This document shows positions 13,701 through 25,200 of a DNA stretch of 64,000 nt, one piece after another; the first letter of the stretch is position 1, and each line of letters begins with the position of its first letter. This DNA is from Dipteris shenzhenensis. Lineage: Eukaryota > Polypodiophyta > Polypodiopsida > Gleicheniales. A model generated the notes under the pieces. That model was not told the origin of the DNA. It ran no database searches and saw nothing but the letters and a program-made list of their open reading frames with translations. A program made the position numbers and the translations under genes. The DNA lies in NCBI GenBank assembly GCA_047967505.1, contig CM106538.1; one strand, written 5' to 3'.

Positions 13701-16700
13701 TGAAATCTATAAAATAAAATGATGGGATGCAAGACCGTAATGCGAGACATTTGAGACATGGTGAGCATTCATAAACAAGAGAGCTCCATAACTCTTCAAA
13801 GGAGAAGGCAGGCACGCCTTGAAGAACAAGCTAGTGTACAGTCACATGGAGTTCATCAAATGCCTATGGAGCAGGCCACAGATGAAGCCACACGTCAGCT
13901 CAACATTGTTAGTAGTTCTAGTAGTGATTCAGAGGATGCTACAATGTTGAATGCACAACTTGCAAGTGTGGTTACTGCTTTGAATCAATTGGCTCAGAAC
14001 TTAGCTCTTGTAGTTCGAAGTAATGCCAAGAAGAAGGAATCGAAGAAGCATAAGCATGGAAAGAGTGAACACACTCATGCATTAGCTTCTCATAGTGGAC
14101 AGCCATCAAGAATGACACAAAAGGTTACTTGTAAGGAGGAAGAACCTCCCAAAAGAGCTCCAGAGATTGATGTACAAAACGTACAGCCAATGCAACAGCT
14201 AGAACAGCCAGTACAGGGTCTTGGTTTGGGTACCTCCACTCTCAAAACAATAATGTATAGTACATAAATGTAGCTCAGCCATCACAACCATATTCGAGGG
14301 AGCGACCTGGGTATTTTGGCTTAGATTCTATCTTTGATGCTATGCTGATTCAGCCAGCAGCTGCTCCCAAAAAGCAAGTGATGTAAGACAATGTTGGCAT
14401 GCAGCCATGTATGCAACCCACAATACTTGTTGCCGTGCCTATTGTTGAGCCAAGCATGGCTATCCCTAGTAAAGGGAATACTGCAAATGTACAGCCACCA
14501 TTTGGACAGCCAACATCCAGTGTTTATAAGGAATTCAAGGATGGTGGTTCTCATGTCAAGTTTGAGTCATATAATGGAGTACAAGATAGGTACAAAGCCC
14601 TCACATTTCTTCAACAGTTTGATGTTGCATTTCTTGGTGGTTTGTTTACGGAGGCATCTAAGATCAGAAAGGTTGTCACGGGGGCGTGAAATTCTAATTG
14701 CTTCAATGTGCTACGAGACAGTGACAAATTTGGCTTTAAAGGCATTCAAAGGAATTAAAGAGTGGGTTGATGGAAATGATGACATGGCAGGGTCACCCTG
14801 ACATGTGGCAACTTCAGTGGCCACCCTAGAGGGCCAGGTCGTTTGGCCTCTCCCAAAACCGCTCTAGGCCACTCTAGAGCATTCAGGAGGTGGTTTTTGA
14901 CTTTTCTAGATGGGTTTGGTTATTTCTAGTGTTTTTGAGGCTTCTCTTCCAAGAACTGAAATTTCTTCATGCTTTTGTAACCCTCACACAGCTGAGTGAC
15001 GAATTTTTCCATACCTCCTCACCCACTTGGATTCCACGATCTCTGTTTGTCCCAATGGCTTCCCCTCTGCCTCCCCTACGCACTTATACCCTTTTCTTGA
15101 AAGGTGTTTTGTAGATTTGGATGCTCCTAGCACATTTCCTGCTGGTCGATTTTTCTGAGCAGCACTTTTTCGCATCTCTCCACTCCCTCAGCCCCCTGGA
15201 TCCTTCTTGTTGGGGGCCTACTTTTTGCTACATTTGGAGCATTCCTTCTTGCTGGTCGACTGTTTTGCTCAGTTTTGGAGCACTTTCCGGTGATGAAATT
15301 CTCCCAACAGCTGCGCAACGCATCCTCTCTGAAGCACACTATTTAAGACCAAGATCTCCAACTTCTTCGCGACGAGTGTTCCAATTTGGCTTTTTTGACT
15401 GAATTCTTGCTGGTCGACTTTTTTGATTGCTTCCTCTTCATGTATTTGCACTTCTCTTTGGCTGAGAATGCAAATGGACATTGGCTACAGCATGCTTTTC
15501 ATGTTTGAAGATTTGGTTCAAGCTTTTAGTGCTTGGTGAGTGGTATTTGGGTTATTGCAATCTCTTTCTATTGCAATCTTTTGGTGGCTGGCCTCGTGTG
15601 CAGCCCTTTCTTTGGCACCTTGGTAGTGTCACAATGGTCTCTCTGTGATTGGGTACTGTGCTGGTTTTTCTCTCTTGATGCTTTGGTGAGCACTATTGGT
15701 TGCCTATGGATGCCACTCAGTGAGTGTAGCTAGGGTGCAGAGTGTTTATGCATCTAGACAGCTATTGGAATGCACTCAGAGACAAGAATGCCTTTGGTAT
15801 ATGCCTATGGATTAACTGTACTTATGTGATGGTATTTGATGTCTGAAAGCCTTGTGAAGGCTTATTGAATCAAACTCCAGTTTCAATGTTGCAAGGAAGG
15901 TCTCCCCGATGCAACTTGTAAAAGATTCATTATGAAATATAAAGAAATACTAAAAGGGGTGCCATAGGATTTGGGGCCAATCGTGTGCACTTGTGTATGT
16001 TTTGTTGAGTAGGGGCATTCTAGCCTCCATCAATTTCAGTTATTTCTTTTATTATCAAATGGGTGAATGTTTAACAACGGTCATGCAACGGATAATGGCT
16101 GTGATAAATGCTATGTGAGCTGTAATTAAGTGCATAAGTGGTCTAAAGATTGGTTTCATTGCCCTCTGAGTGTTTGGAGGCCGGTTTCAAGATCACATCT
16201 CTGGTGACAAAAATCTTGCGTGAAGCAGGACTGTAGGGATGGTAAACTTTGCTCTCTGAAGTATACCCAACTAATATGCATTTAAGTGCCTTGTCTGACA
16301 GCTTATGTCGAAACTCAACAAGCACTTGGGCATATGCAATGCATCCAAAGACACCATAATGTTTCATTGAAGTCTTTCTCTCATGCCAAACTTCATAAGG
16401 AGTCTTTGTTTTCAAGGCCTTAGTGGGAGCCCGATTCAAAACATAGTTGGCACACATGAGAGCCTCAAGCCAAAACCTGTGAGGCAACCTTTTGCTTTTG
16501 AGCATGCATCTATCCATCTCCATAAGAGTTCGATTCTTATGCTCAGCTTTGCCATTTTGCTGAGGCGTGAGCCTCACTGTAAGCTGATGTGTGATGCCTT
16601 TCTCTTTCAAATAAGCCTCGAACGACACCCCGGATTGGGATAATGATATTGCCTTCACTTGGGTACAGAGGGGCATCTCTGTTAGATATTTGGGCTGCCA

Positions 16701-19140
16701 GGTTGGAGTGGGCATCTCTCCCTCACAACAGTTTGCTCCGGTGTTGGAGAGCATAAGAAGAAAGCTCCTTTTTTGGAGCTCAGCCAAACTTGACTTGGCT
16801 TCCAGGGTGGTGGTGGTTAATCAGGTTCTTCTAGCCACAGCGTAGTTTGTTTGCTCTTGTTGGTGCCACTCTAGGGATTGTATCACTCAGCTTAAGAGGC
16901 TCGTACAAAACTTTTTATGGAGTGGTCTAGATGGCACAACTGATGTTACAGCCAGGGTGGCTTGGGAGACCTTGATTCTTCCTACAAGAGAAGGGGGTTT
17001 GAATATCATCGACCCGGATCTACACTGCAGAGACTTACTTTGCAAGGTCGTTGTGAGAGGACTTATGCCAGGGCAAGAGCCTTGGAAGGATTTCTTTATC
17101 AGATGCATACAGTCTCGCACGCCCACTTCAGGAGAGGATTGGACGCATAGCACCAGATGGGTTTTCACCACAGCCCACCTCAGATCTCCCTCTTCCCCTC
17201 TTATGGTTGCTATCCTGAAAGCATGGGCCAGCTTCAGGAGTACACTTCGCAAGATTCCCCCATCCACCCGTGAAGAGATTGAAAGGCAGCCTATCATGTG
17301 GAATGACAGTATTTTGGATGAGCATGGCAGACCACTTGGAGCTTCTCCTTACATGCAGTGGCCAAGATGGGAGAGGGGCCCTGCTTCTACCGTGGGAGCA
17401 TGGAAAGCATTCAGGAAGCTTCTTGCAGGCCCACAGGCACAGATGGTTCTTAATCTGAGAGGAAGTGTAGGGAGAGTCCAGCAGATTGATGCAGCCTTGC
17501 CCTTGGATTGGGTGGACACAGATGACGTGCCTATTTCTTGCTCCACCTGGATGGGGGCATTTTTCAGATTGGGAGTTTCTTTACAGGTGATTGCTTTTCA
17601 TGACACACATGAGGATGCCTTAGTCTTTGATGTTTCTTCAGGGGGTAGGCTGTCCAAATCCACAGAAGATATGTTGTTGGAGGTACCGTTTCAGCCAGTC
17701 AGGATAGTGGGCTTCATGGAGCATGGCTCTCTTTCACAGTGGTACTTGGATCGTGACCCGCTTCTCATTGCCCTGGGCTCATGGAGGCTGTGGCTGTATG
17801 GAGGTTTTTGCAGTGGGACCCTGGGAATGGGAATGGATAGATGAAGGGCACCGAAAGAAGGGCATCCCCTTCTTTCGTTACACGGTCAGTAATGCCAGGA
17901 AATTCCAGCTCAGCTCTAGGGGTTGGAGGCCTACCAGAGCTCCTCATTGGGTGAACTTTCAGATTTCTGCTGACTTGCAGAGAATTTTTTGGCAGAGGCT
18001 CTAGGAATCCCACCGGAAAAGAAAAATCACTTTCTTCTTTTGGCTTTCTATTCATGGTGGGATAGCAGTGAATCATTGGAGATCCAGGTTTGGGGCTGAC
18101 CCTACGTGCCCTCATTGCCTTTCTGCTTCGGAGACAATACAACACTGCCTTTGGGATTGCAGACAGGTGAGAACCATATGGAAGGGGATTGCAAGACTTT
18201 CAGCTTTTTTGTTCGCCTCCCCTTCTATATGACCCGGGGATTAGTGGATTGGCTCACTCTTTTAGGGCCGCAGGTTTTCTTTGAGAGACATGACTCCTCT
18301 TGGGCTCTTCACATCCGACGATACCTTATGGAGTCGTGCTCTCTAGAGGATGTTCCGGCCACTTTCTTCAGGGCTGCTCATTCCTCGGTTGACTCTCCAT
18401 GGGAGATCTTAGCTAGCATTGTAGCATGGCACATTTGGAGAGCGAGATGCACTGAGGCTTTAGAGGGTTCTCAGGTTCACCCTTCTCAGATCTTGGCCAG
18501 TACTTGGACAGATACGGTACACACTCTGATGGCCATTTGGGCGACCATGCAGGGATCCTCTCGAGCAGCCTCCTCCAGGAGAGTTGCTTTTCTCAAAGAT
18601 TGGAGAGACTCTCCCTTCTTTGTTGAGACTTCTACAGGGTTGAGTTGGCATTTTCATGTTGGAATCGAAGTCCTAGTGTGTGTGGTCCTAGAGTCCTAGG
18701 AGTGTCCTACAGTTGTGTGTGTGAAGAGTCTTGAGGCCACTTATGCCACCTCATGTGGTAGGTGTGATTCCTCCCCTAGATTATAGGATCTAGATTCTCT
18801 TGTGTGTGACCTCATCTATGAGGTGTCTGTGTGGGAAGATAAGGCTTGCCCAGCCTATAAACGAGGCTGTGTACTTGCTGTGAATATACCATCTATCAAT
18901 CTATCAACATCAGTTCGTGCCTCAGATCTTGTCTCTCACCCTCTCCCCATTTTCAACAGTTGGTATCAGAGCAGGTCTTCCCTGACTGAGCCTTGCCTCA
19001 TCGCCATGTCTGTGTGATAACATTACCACACGTCGCCATGTCTACGTTGCTGACCAGCAGGCCGTTCCGAATCCGCCCAAAGAGGGGCTTGCGTCTGATT
19101 AGCTAGTTGGTGAGGCAACGGCTTACCAAGGCGACGATGA

Positions 19141-19176
<36 letters not shown>

Positions 19177-19177
19177 T

Positions 19178-19216
<39 letters not shown>

Positions 19217-22200
19217 AAATCTTCCGCAATGGGCGAAAGCCTGACGGAGCAATGCCGCGTGGAGGAGAATGCCCGCTATCTTCCCTGATGCTGCGTCATT
19301 CTGCCCGTCCTCCCTCGCAGTTTGCTCATGCCTCCCTCGCAATCTGCTCACGCATCCTTCGTAATCCTACCCGCTACCTCTCTCCTCCGCTGGGCCACTC
19401 TAGTTCCACATGAGCTCCTACCCAAGCCTCATCATCGACTGCTCTTTAGCATCAGCTCAGTATGACACTATTCTGCCTACGTGGTTCACCTCTCTTGATG
19501 CTGCAACTACTTGTTTCCTCACCGAATCTGCATCCACAAGAGGATATGTATGCCGATTCTTCCTAGTACTTGGACAGGGCGTATCCTGCCATTTGCTGTT
19601 CACGATCTGTTGTCCATGATTCGGCTCATTGATTCCTTGCTGCCTCCCTGTCTCTTGAGGATGCCTTGATGCAGTAGCAGCCCTGCTCTATCTCTATTCA
19701 GACCGACTTGAACCCTGCTCTAAGTTGAAGCTCGCAGCAATTCAGTCGTCATTTTGACTGCCTCAGGCCCTGTTCGTGACCCATTTCCTGCCCGAAACCC
19801 TAATTTTCGCCCCTTTACAATTTATGCTCAACTTCTCGAATTTTTTGGGTGTTTTCATGATGTGAGGGTTCCCAACTGTTGAACGAGAACTCTTCTGTCA
19901 GAAATTTAGAAAAGCCCCAATTTTCTGCAAACCCTAATTTTGCAGCAACCCTAACCCTAAAATTTAGGGCTTTTCTGTTTTGTGTCTTCCTTTGGCATAA
20001 TTGAAGCTTCTTTTTGCCAAATTCATGTAATTTCATCACCATTTGGTACATTCATTTGGGAATTTTGCCCCCCTCCTTGGGCCTAATTGCTCAAACTTGA
20101 GATTCTTCTCCGACATTTGGTGACTCTCACTCTGTCACTTTGAGAGTCATGGGCTGATTGTCCCATGTAGCTGCTCCCATGGCCGACATCGACATATCTT
20201 CCGGGCATTCCCGTTATGCGCTTCATCGACACTTCATCGATACGGGGGAATGTGCACACTCTTGAGCAAGCAGCTACTTCGGACTTATGCGGGTTCTCCG
20301 CCCTTGCTATGCATAAAATGAATATATATTTTCTATATTCCTCATGTGTGTTAGGTACTCTGCCTTGGGTAGTCCCCCTAAAATGATGTAATAATTTGTC
20401 ATTTTGTGTGCCTTGTCCTATAAAAGACTCCACTTATTTCCATGTACCCAGTTAGGAGACAGGGGGGGTTGTTGTGTCTTTCCTTTATCAGGCCTGGCCG
20501 AGTTCCAGGATGTTGGTGTACTCCCTAGACCTATGAGTTGGTCATGCATCCATGCTCAGATTTGAGTCTCTGATCACGTTGACACCTAAGCCATGAGAGT
20601 GCTTGGTTCAACCTCTGAATTATGCTCAGCTGTTAGCCTCTGAGATTGCCTGGGATGCACAGTTTGGATGATGTCATAATTTCCCACCCTAGCTCCGAAG
20701 GGGGGTTTGTTGGAATCGGAGTCCTAGTATGTGTGGTCCTAGTGTGTGTGGTCCTAGAGTCCTAGGAGTGTCCTATAGTTGTGTGAGTGTGAAGAGTCTT
20801 GAGGCCACTTATGCCACCTCATGTGGTAGGTGTGATTCCTCCCCTAGATTATAGGATCTAGATTCTCTTGTGTGTGACCTCATCTATGAGGTGTCTGTGT
20901 GGGAAGATAAGGCTTGCCCAGCCTATAAAAGAGGCTGTGTACTTGCTGTGAATATACCATCTATCAATCTATCAACATCAGTTCGTGCCTCATATCTTGT
21001 CTCTGACCCTCTCCCCATTTTCAACATTTCAGCCTCAGCGTTGGTTTGTTTCTGCCTCATTCTTCTGAGGTGTTTTTTATTACATGCTCAGCATGTTGTA
21101 TTTCCGCACAGAGCTTGTTGTAGCGAGTTTCTTTCTTACTTAATAGAAGTCTCTTTTTTGCAAAAAAAAAAAAAAAAGGCCTCAAATTCCTGAGACATAT
21201 ATTGCCTCCTCTATCTGTGCGTAGAATCTGAACTGTGAGTCGTGTTTCATTTTCAACCTCTGCCACAAAGTGTCGATAACACTTAAACACATCTGATTTT
21301 TTCTTTTAACCATAGACCCAAGTGTAGTTTGAGTAGTCATCAATGAATGTGACATAATAGAGATAACCACCCAATGCAGGAGTCCTCATGGGACCACAGA
21401 CATCACTATGAATGAGCTGTAATTTTCAAACTGCTCGTACTGCATCATCCTTCTTGAAGGGAAATCTGTGCATCTTTCCAAGCATCCACCCTTCACAAGC
21501 ATGAGGGTGAGGTGACTCCAAGGGAGGCAAAGCATCAACCATAGAATGCTTTTTCTAGATACGGTCATAACTCATATGCCCATATTTAGCATGCCATAAT
21601 TCTGTATTCTGCATAGCAACAGTGGGAGAAGAAATTGCATGTGCATCATCTAGTCTTTTCTAAAAAACATCAAGCTAAAAAAGACCACGAAACAGCATGC
21701 CATATAGCCTCAAGGCCCTCAAGGCATAATCATCTTCTCTATCTCGAACTGCACACTTGTCATCTTCAAAGAGAACCAGAATTCCTCTTTTATTGAGAGA
21801 GGACACTGAAAGCAAAATCTTCTTGATTCCAGGTACATAAAGCACATCATGAATTCTGAAATTTGTGCCATCTGTGGCTGTAAGTACAATCTCACCAATA
21901 CTTTTTCCAGCGGGTGATGGATGCAGAGAATCAAACAAACACTTCCTGGAAGTGATATGTTTGGTGGCACCATTATCAAAGTACCAATTATTCAATGTCT
22001 CATTGACATTGAAAGTGCATGAATCCTTAGAAGGATCATAACTGCAAGTCAGAAAAGCATAAGTGTCATCCTCAGATGTGGCTGTAATTTCCGGAGCAGC
22101 CATCTGAAAATCAGAAATGCAAGTAAAAAAGGCATAGTCTTCTTCCACTAAGTTGGCTGAAGCATCACCATCATGTGCTTGAGGAGCTGAATCTGTGACA

Positions 22201-25200
22201 GCCATACTTGAATCCTTTTTCTTTTCCTTGGCAATTCTTTTCTGCATTCTCCTATGTAGTGACCCGGCTTCTTACAATAACGACAAATGCCCTTTCTTTT
22301 GGGCTTCTCTGCATTACTCTTAGCCTTGTGAGACGCCTGTCCAGGATCAGTTTTATGCTGATGTGTAGGCTGATTTGCATGCTACTTATGCTGCCCCTTA
22401 CCTTTGGGCTTGAATTTTGAAAGCATGGCATGCTCACCAGCCTGTGAAGCCATGTTCTTCTTGGTTTGTTCTTCGTGCAAAAAATCTCTATCAACTCATA
22501 AAAGGTGAGAGGATGGCCACCCCCCCCTCAAAGACAGGTTCAATGAGGTGTGAAAACCAAGATAAGACTCAAGAAGAATATTCAAAGTGGTAGTAACCAT
22601 CTGTGAATTTGGAATGATCTCATCAATATTCAACAATTGGTCTCGCAAATCCTGAAGTTTAGTGAGGTGCTCAGACATAGAGTCACCCTCATCCATATGA
22701 GTACGAGTCAACTCTCTCTTCAAGATAGAGACCCTGGCATCATTGTGGGCTGAAAACATACTCTCCATAACATCCCAAGCTGCCTTTGAGGTTTTGCATG
22801 ACCGAATGTGCGGAATAAGAAACCTTTTGACAGAAAGAGAGATTACTATAAGTGGTTGTGCATCACGTGAATCCCACCTTTTCTATTCCTGTGTGGGAGG
22901 CACCACTGCAGCAGCTACTGCACCTAGCACTTAACCTGCACCTTGAGCTTGTCCTCTACCCCTTCCTCTACCTTGTTGAGGAGTGGTAGGTGCAACCACA
23001 TTCTTTGGCCGTGTCTCATCCCCATCGACATAATCCCACAAATGTTTGGCAACTAGAAATTGGTACCATCCAACTTATCCTCCTGTGTGAGGACGCCAAA
23101 CATTTCATTGGGATTGTTCTGGGACATAATTGCCAAAGAAAACAAAATTTAGCAAATGTGATAGGAATATCCCTTCGGATTTCCAATGCACAACCCAAAA
23201 TTGCCAAAAAACCTGTCAACAAAGGCAACTTATTGTCAAAGCCAATCAAAGGCTCAAAATGCACCCAAAATGTCCAATGTCTGCAATTTCACTCAAACTA
23301 AGTCCAAAAGTGCCTGCAACAGTCCCAAACAGATAGAACATTGTCAAATTGCATCCGAATGCCAAAAGCCCCAAATTTATCAGGGAAATTGCATCCAAAA
23401 GAGTGCACATTAATGGAAAGCTGCAAATTTGGAGACAATTGCAAGGCAAAACCAAAAGCCCCAAATTTTGTGGGTAGATTGGGTTGAAATTGGGGCAATT
23501 TCACTCAAACTAAGTCCAAAAGTGCCTGCAACAGTCCCAAACAGATAGAACATTGTCAAATTGCATCCGAATGCCAAAAGCCCCAAATTTATCAGGGAAA
23601 TTGCATCCAAAAGAGTGCACATTAATGGAAAGCTGCAAATTTGGAGACAATTGCAAGGCAAAACCAAAAGCCCCAAATTTTGTGGGTAGATTGGGTTGAA
23701 ATTGGGGCGAATCATGTCATTTCAGTACTGTGGACCATACAGAATACACATCTCAGACTGTAGAGGACGAAGAGGAGCTGCTGCTCCTCCCCGTTCCCCT
23801 GCTGCTCCCCCTCCCTCAGCCCGTCCCTCCCTTCTCCCCTCAGCCTGTCCCTCGCCCCCTCCCTGCTGCTCCGCCCCCTCCCCCCTCCTGCTGCTCCGCC
23901 CCCTCCCCCTGCCTGTCCCTCGTCCCCTCCCCCCTGCTGTTCCGCACCCTCTCCCTGTTCCGCCCCCTCTCCCTGCTTCCGCCCCCTCCCCCCTGCTGTT
24001 CCGCCCCTTCTCCCTGCTTCCGCCCCCTCCCCCCTGCTGTTCCGCCCCCTCCCTGCTGTTCCGCCCCCTCCCTGCCTGCTCTCCCGCCCCCTCTCTTCCT
24101 CTCAGCCCTCTCCCTACCTCTCAGCCTGCTCCCCCCCGCCTCTTCCCTGCTTCTCCGCCCCCTCCCCCCCCCCCTCTCCTCCCCTTCCCTTCTCTCCTTC
24201 CTCTCCCTCTCCCTCTCCTTCTTCTCCACTCCCTCTCAGCCCTCCCCTCCAGTGCCCCCTCCCTCCCTCTCAGCCTGCCCGTTTCCCCCCTCAACCCCTC
24301 TCCTCCTCCCCTTGCCCCCTGCTTCCTCCTGGCCTCCTTTCCCCTCCTTCTCCCCCCTTTTCTCCCGCAGCTTATTTGGAACGGAAGGAGCATTTATTTT
24401 GTTAGAGTCGGCCTCCCCACCTTGATTGGCGATGGATACCCCGTCAGCCAATCCTACTCCACCTCCACTGGCCGTGAAAACTATCACTTTCTCTAAAGAC
24501 GAGTTGCAGCAGCTCAAGAAGGATGTAGAGATTGAATGCTCTACCACGTTGTTAGCACGCATCTTCGGGTCTCACCCCTCCAGATCCCAAGCCAGAGACT
24601 GGATGCTTGCGGCTCTCCCCCTAGACCTCACTCCACGATTGTTAGATGTCCGTCTTCTGGGACGAGGTTTTTTCTAGGTTGTTTTTGACACTCCAGAGGC
24701 TGCGAGCACTGTGCTCAAGGCTGAGTTTTTACTCCTGGGACACAGGAAGATTTTCTTTGAAGCCTTTCACATTGGTTTCGACCCAGTAGAGGCAGATAAG
24801 AAAATCTTCTCGCTCTTCATCAGTTTCCCGGGCTTCCCCAGGTTTACCATCGACTTCTTTCTGTTATTGGGGAGCATTTTGGCGCAGTTGCTGAGATCCC
24901 ACCCCTTCCTGGGTTGCCATTGACTGCAGCAGAGGCAACCAAGGCTGATGGGGTTCCTAGAGTTAGGGTCCTTTGCAAGGATTCTAACCTCAAGATGGAT
25001 CACGTTATGATCCAGCGCCCGGATGGTTTCTTTTTTCGCCAGAGAGTGGAGATTTCAGGCAGGCAGGACCAGTGCAGGATTTGCAGGACCTCGGGACACT
25101 TTGCCAGGGATTGCCCCAGGAAGAAGAAAAGGCCCAAGAAGCCCTCTGGTACAGCTACCGTCCCAGGACATCGACAGGGGGGACAGGGGGGTGGATTAGA

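Larger units (their letters stand above)
12882..16146 (+). mobile_element. Gypsy-like element B inserted in copia C (boundaries approximate)
   Basis: Two related direct repeats that both begin TGTCACGGGGGCGTGAAATT (12882 and 14674) flank a region with a gypsy gag fragment. AGATC before 12882 and AGATT near 16146 may be the target duplication. Copia C resumes on both sides. No protease, RT or integrase is present, so it is non-autonomous or heavily deleted. The right repeat appears longer, and the exact LTR ends could not be fixed. Confidence 0.6.
18657..21026 (+). mobile_element. Non-autonomous LTR element M carrying plastid-type 16S rDNA
   Basis: LTRs at 18657-18958 and 20708-21026 both begin TGTTGGAATC and end TTTTCAACA. 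A 5-bp target duplication TTTCA lies at 18652-18656 and 21027-21031 inside LINE copy 1. The primer site is at 18961-18972 and a purine tract is near 20697-20705. The 1.75-kb interior has no gag or pol, so the element must be mobilised in trans. The interior includes a rRNA fragment and several AAACCCTAA-type words. Confidence 0.9.
16623..21177 (+). mobile_element. LINE copy 1, 5'-truncated, in copia C integrase
   Basis: The copy starts inside the RT C-terminal region and ends at the family 3' end TAATAGAAGTCTC plus a poly(A) of about 16. Flanking GCCTCGAA (16615-16622) and GCCTCAAA (21179-21186) look like the target duplication inside the integrase gene. Element M interrupts it at 18657-21026. 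Confidence 0.85.

Noticed and set aside
19066-19265. Functional rRNA gene or bacterial contamination
   Set aside because: Only about 200 bp is present, with substitutions, bounded by LTR-element sequence with a clean target duplication.
19066-19265. Mitochondrial origin of the rRNA fragment
   Set aside because: The CCGCAATGGGCGAAAGCCTG and GACGGAGCAATGCC words are the plastid/cyanobacterial form; plant mitochondrial small-subunit rRNA differs here.
23696-24496. Proline/serine-rich 266-codon frame and arginine/glutamate-rich frames on the other strand
   Set aside because: They come from the strand-biased pyrimidine tract; all frames are open because stop codons are rare in that composition.
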